Shown here: positions 61,304 to 64,000 of the stretch, piece by piece
How positions within the stretch are numbered: the stretch's first letter is position 1
Layout of the letters: the number at the start of each line of letters is the position of its first letter
Assembly: GCF_003063335.1 (NCBI RefSeq)
Contig: NZ_NERX01000001.1
Coordinates: 372,001-436,000, forward strand
Direction: 5' to 3'
Source of the DNA: Limnohabitans sp. MMS-10A-192
Lineage (GTDB): Bacteria > Pseudomonadota > Gammaproteobacteria > Burkholderiales > Burkholderiaceae_C
Length of the DNA: 64,000 bases
Position numbers and translations under genes: made by a program
The notes under the pieces: model-generated
The model's database searches: none
Seen by the model: the letters and a program-made list of their open reading frames with translations, nothing else
Told to the model about the DNA's origin: nothing

Positions 61304-61882
61304 TCACCCCCGCATTAGCTTCTGAATCAAATCCGCAGCCCCTGAGGCCTCGTATTTGCGCATCAGCTTGACGCGGTAAATCTCCACTGTGCGGTGGCTG
61401 ATCCCAAGAGCTCGACCGATCTCTTTGCTGGTCAGGCCGTCCATCAGGTGGGCGGCGACTTCGCGTTCGCGGGCGGTGAGTTCGGCCTTGACGGGTTTGC
61501 GCTCCGACAGGTCTTCAAAAGTCCAGATGCCCGCTTCGTGCGGGGCGTCTCGGTTGAGCGCTCGTCCGGTCACATGGCACCAAAAAGTCTCGCCTTTGAA
61601 GCGGCCGTCCACGCGCTTCATCACGCGGTCGTCGGCGTATACGCCCTTGGTATTCAGAATGGGACTGATGCGCTGGCCGGTGCGCTCGTACTCGTCGGCG
61701 CTGGGGTAGAGCAGCTGAAAGGTCTGGCCAATCAGTTGTTCTCGCGGCACGCCAAACATCTCGCACACGCGCTGGTTGCAGTCGACGATGGTGCGGTTGC
61801 GCGAAAGCACCATGCCGATGGGGGCCAAGTCAAAGGCGAGGCGGTAATCGATGTCGTTGGCAGTGGTGGAGGTATTGGGCAT
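61304..61882 (-). CDS. PAS domain LuxR-family transcriptional regulator
   Basis: A 192-residue regulator: PAS domain (about 10-125, IGMVLSRNRTIVDCNQRVCE) followed by a LuxR/GerE HTH (about 135-190, LTAREREVAAHLMDGLTSKE, IGRALGISHRTVEIYRVKLM). There is no receiver domain, so signal sensing is through the PAS fold. It is divergent from the CoA-transferase genes with a perfect 8-bp palindrome between, its probable binding site. Confidence 0.92.
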   Translation of the reverse strand: MPNTSTTANDIDYRLAFDLAPIGMVLSRNRTIVDCNQRVCEMFGVPREQLIGQTFQLLYPSADEYERTGQRISPILNTKGVYADDRVMKRVDGRFKGETFWCHVTGRALNRDAPHEAGIWTFEDLSERKPVKAELTAREREVAAHLMDGLTSKEIGRALGISHRTVEIYRVKLMRKYEASGAADLIQKLMRG

Positions 61883-61904
61883 CAGGGCACACCATTACGA
61901 AAAA

Positions 61905-61924
61905 CTACGTAATTGATTACGTAG
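61905..61924. promoter_or_regulatory. palindromic operator between PAS-LuxR regulator and CoA-transferase genes
   Basis: CTACGTAA and TTACGTAG are perfect inverted arms with a TTGA spacer. TATCGTAG follows as a partial third arm. GerE-fold regulators bind such TACGTA-type dyads. It lies 22 bases before the regulator start and 35 before the transferase start, so it could control both. Confidence 0.6.
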
Positions 61925-61959
61925 TATCGTAGCGTTTTCATCCTCTACTGGAGACTGGT

Positions 61960-62667
61960 GTGAACAAGATTTTTCCTTCCGCAGCCGAGGCCTTGAAGGG
62001 CATCGTGGCTGACGGGCAACTCATTGGTGTGGGCGGTTTTGGCTTGTGCGGCATCCCCGAAGCCCTGATCGCTGCGCTCAAGGACAGCGGCGTGCAGAAC
62101 CTGACCGCGATTTCCAACAACGCGGGCGTGGACGACTTTGGTCTGGGCATCTTGCTGCAGACCCGCCAGATCAAGAAGATGATTTCTTCTTATGTGGGCG
62201 AAAACAAAGAGTTCGAGCGTCAGTATTTGGCTGGCGAACTGGCTCTGGAGTTCACACCCCAAGGCACGCTGGCCGAGAAGCTGCGTGCGGGCGGCGCGGG
62301 CATCCCGGCTTTCTTCACCAAGACCGGTGTGGGCACATTGGTGGCCGAAGGCAAAGAGCTGCGCGAGTTTGACGGCGAGACCTATGTGATGGAGCGCTCT
62401 TTGGTGCCCGACGTGTCGTTGGTCAAGGCGCACCGCGCCGACAAGTCTGGCAACCTGCAGTTCCGCTACACCTCGCGCAACTTCAACCCGGCTGTGGCCA
62501 TGGCGGGCAAGATCTGCGTGGTCGAGGTCGAAGAGATCGTCGAAACCGGCGAGATGCACCCCGACAGCGTGCACCTGCCGGGCATTTATGTGCACCGCAT
62601 TGTGCTGAACCAGCACCCCGAAAAGCGCATCGAAAAACGCACGATCACCGAGAAAGCAGGAGTCTGA
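61960..62667 (+). CDS. 3-oxoacid CoA-transferase subunit A
   Basis: A 235-residue subunit of the family I CoA-transferases (ScoA/AtoD/PcaI). [20 protein letters not shown] near residue 27, [20 protein letters not shown] and [16 protein letters not shown] are hallmarks. It transfers CoA from succinyl-CoA to a 3-oxoacid such as acetoacetate or 3-oxoadipate; which one is not decidable. It starts with GTG after a GGAG. Subunit B follows one base after its stop. Confidence 0.94.
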   Translation: MNKIFPSAAEALKGIVADGQLIGVGGFGLCGIPEALIAALKDSGVQNLTAISNNAGVDDFGLGILLQTRQIKKMISSYVGENKEFERQYLAGELALEFTPQGTLAEKLRAGGAGIPAFFTKTGVGTLVAEGKELREFDGETYVMERSLVPDVSLVKAHRADKSGNLQFRYTSRNFNPAVAMAGKICVVEVEEIVETGEMHPDSVHLPGIYVHRIVLNQHPEKRIEKRTITEKAGV

Positions 62668-62668
62668 T

Positions 62669-63310
62669 ATGAGCTGGAGTCAAGACCAAATGGCCGCCCG
62701 TGCGGCCCACGAACTGGAAGACGGTTTCTATGTGAACCTGGGCATCGGCATCCCTACGCTGGTGGCCAACTTTGTGCCTGCAGACAAAGAAGTTTGGCTG
62801 CAAAGTGAAAACGGCATGCTGGGCATTGGCCCTTTCCCGAACGAAGACGAGGTCGATGCCGACCTGATCAACGCGGGCAAGCAAACGGTGACGACCATCA
62901 AGGGCTCATCGATTTTTGGCAGCGAGCAGTCGTTTGCCATGATCCGTGGCGGCAAGATCAACCTGTCGATCCTGGGCGCGATGCAGGTGAGCGAAAAGGG
63001 CGATCTGGCCAACTGGATGATCCCCGGCAAGATGGTCAAGGGCATGGGCGGCGCGATGGACCTGGTGGCAGGTGTCAAGCGCGTGATCATCTTGATGGAA
63101 CACGTTGCCAAGAAAAAAGACGGCACCGAAGACCTGAAGATTTTGCCCAGCTGCACCTTGCCTTTGACGGGCGTGGGCGTGGTCGACCGCATCATCACCG
63201 ACTTGGCTGTGATGGACGTGACCGATGCCGGCCTGAAGGTGGTTGAGTTGGCACCGGGCGTGACGCCCGAGTTGCTGCAAAGCAAGACGGGTGTGAAGCT
63301 GATGTTCTGA
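62669..63310 (+). CDS. 3-oxoacid CoA-transferase subunit B
   Basis: A 213-residue subunit. The catalytic glutamate is E47 in [29 protein letters not shown] and [18 protein letters not shown] (in part) are family hallmarks. It forms the active heteromer with subunit A. AGGAG lies in the end of the subunit A gene. An intrinsic terminator follows. Confidence 0.95.
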   Translation: MSWSQDQMAARAAHELEDGFYVNLGIGIPTLVANFVPADKEVWLQSENGMLGIGPFPNEDEVDADLINAGKQTVTTIKGSSIFGSEQSFAMIRGGKINLSILGAMQVSEKGDLANWMIPGKMVKGMGGAMDLVAGVKRVIILMEHVAKKKDGTEDLKILPSCTLPLTGVGVVDRIITDLAVMDVTDAGLKVVELAPGVTPELLQSKTGVKLMF

Positions 63311-63333
63311 CCTGCCGTTTGTTTTGATTTGAC

Positions 63334-63360
63334 AAAAGCCGCGTATATCGCGGCTTTTTT
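63334..63360 (+). terminator. intrinsic terminator after the CoA-transferase genes
   Basis: AAAAGCCGCG-TATAT-CGCGGCTTTT is a perfect 10-bp hairpin with further T. The next 100 bases are very AT-rich and probably carry the promoter of the gene at 63469. Confidence 0.93.
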
Positions 63361-63468
63361 CATGGTTCCAATGCATTAAATGATTAATAAATACCCATTG
63401 AAATATTTTTATATATCGTTTATATTAAAATATTAAGCAATCATGATTTATTGAGTCAACTTCTTGGT

Positions 63469-64000
63469 ATGAATAACCCATCTTCTGATCGGTCGCGGGG
63501 CGACTTGCTGCGCAGCCTGCGAGAGGCTCAGAACTTGGATGTCGCAGAAGTGGCTAGGCTTGTTAATTTGTCATCTGGGCAAGTGTTTGAGTTGGAGTCC
63601 GGTGAATTGACCCTTGGCGGACGCTCCTTGTTTTACACCGTAGCCATCAAGGAAAAAGCAGCATCCAAACTTGCGCAAGTGTTGGGTGCAGATGCCAAAA
63701 CGCTCTGGGGTAATCAGGCGCTGCCTGCAAAGCATTCCAAGGGAGGGTTGCCAGATTTACAGATACTGGACGATTTGGCTGACTTACTGAAGAAGCAATC
63801 GCAAGCCAGAGAACTATCGTCTGGTGAGCGTTTCTTCTCGTGGAAATGGGCTACTGCCCTTTTTGCTGCTTTGTGGCTTGCGGGTGCCGTTGGTTTTTAT
63901 GGTCAAGCCGTTACAGCTTGGTTCCAATCTCAAAAAATCTTTGAAACGTTCTCTGCTCCGGCACCAACACCCGTAGCTGTAGACGCCAAGTCACCGGATT
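63469..64000 (+). CDS. helix-turn-helix membrane protein, RodZ-like (3' end outside window)
   Basis: The frame is open from ATG 63469 to the window end (177 residues visible). Residues about 10-75 form an HTH resembling the RodZ/HTH_25 type (LLRSLREAQNLDVAEVARLV, then FELESGELTLGGRSLFY). A linker and one hydrophobic segment (WKWATALFAALWLAGAVGFY, about residues 122-141) follow, then a proline/alanine-rich periplasmic-looking part. RodZ links MreB to the membrane, but other HTH-TM proteins share this layout, so the role is open. Codon use is less GC-rich than in neighbouring genes. Confidence 0.6.
   Translation, partial: MNNPSSDRSRGDLLRSLREAQNLDVAEVARLVNLSSGQVFELESGELTLGGRSLFYTVAIKEKAASKLAQVLGADAKTLWGNQALPAKHSKGGLPDLQILDDLADLLKKQSQARELSSGERFFSWKWATALFAALWLAGAVGFYGQAVTAWFQSQKIFETFSAPAPTPVAVDAKSPD

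Noticed and set aside
1-64000. tRNA, rRNA, CRISPR arrays and insertion sequences.
   Set aside because: No tRNA cloverleaf, conserved rRNA segment, regularly spaced repeat array or transposase/integrase motif was recognised; a tRNA scan could still find one that was missed by eye.

Overview
The window looks like chromosomal DNA from a Gram-negative betaproteobacterium of the order Burkholderiales, most likely Comamonadaceae (Limnohabitans/Rhodoferax-like). This is inferred from the GC-rich codon use, dense operons with ATGA-type overlaps, and the mix of SsuEADCBF, TRAP transporter, ETF-QO, DUF2069 and split 3-oxoacid CoA-transferase genes. No rRNA, tRNA, CRISPR array, transposase or integrase was recognised.

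Layout. 1-1712: end of a chaperone-usher/spore-coat-U pilus operon. 1857-10065: organosulfur operon (sulfate-binding protein, ssuE, ssuA, ssuD, ssuC, ssuB, ssuF, a DszA/NtaA-type monooxygenase and a CysB-like LysR regulator). 10066-14039: a patchwork with a Fic gene flanked by 39-bp direct repeats, a BrnA-like antitoxin relic, a second DszA/NtaA-type monooxygenase and a divergent TauD/AtsK-type dioxygenase. 14392-17647: an island, GC-poorer by eye, with a PtuA-like ATPase, a PtuB-like HNH nuclease and a permuted papain-like cysteine hydrolase; this is the best candidate for an unusual anti-phage defence system. 18033-21669: second organosulfur ABC importer with two separate permeases. 21842-23356: acetyl-CoA hydrolase/transferase-family protein. 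23610-28076: a small serine hydrolase translationally coupled to sbp-cysT-cysW-cysA.

From 28132 onward the content is ordinary chromosome: FAD-linked oxidase, YihY-family membrane protein, cytochrome P450 with an alpha/beta hydrolase, metY, CBS protein, aroC, MFS transporter, a run of overlapping small redox/phosphatase/FGE-fold/SDR genes, a hybrid histidine kinase with an exported partner, a B12-binding radical SAM protein, a J-domain protein, an orphan gcvH, a DctPQM TRAP transporter, ETF-QO, a lipid/aromatic CoA-metabolism set (SDR, thioesterase, nitroreductase, fused acyl-CoA dehydrogenase), a PAS-LuxR regulator divergent from a two-subunit CoA-transferase, and a truncated RodZ-like gene at the right edge.

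The left half is dominated by sulfur acquisition: sulfate uptake (CysTWA-Sbp), sulfonate uptake and desulfonation (Ssu), probable sulfate-ester or sulfonate uptake (18033-21669), flavin- and Fe/2OG-dependent C-S cleavage, and sulfide incorporation by MetY. Two families of short palindromic repeats are scattered in the window. One sits at three convergent gene ends. The other supplies the C-terminus and stop codon of a TetR gene.
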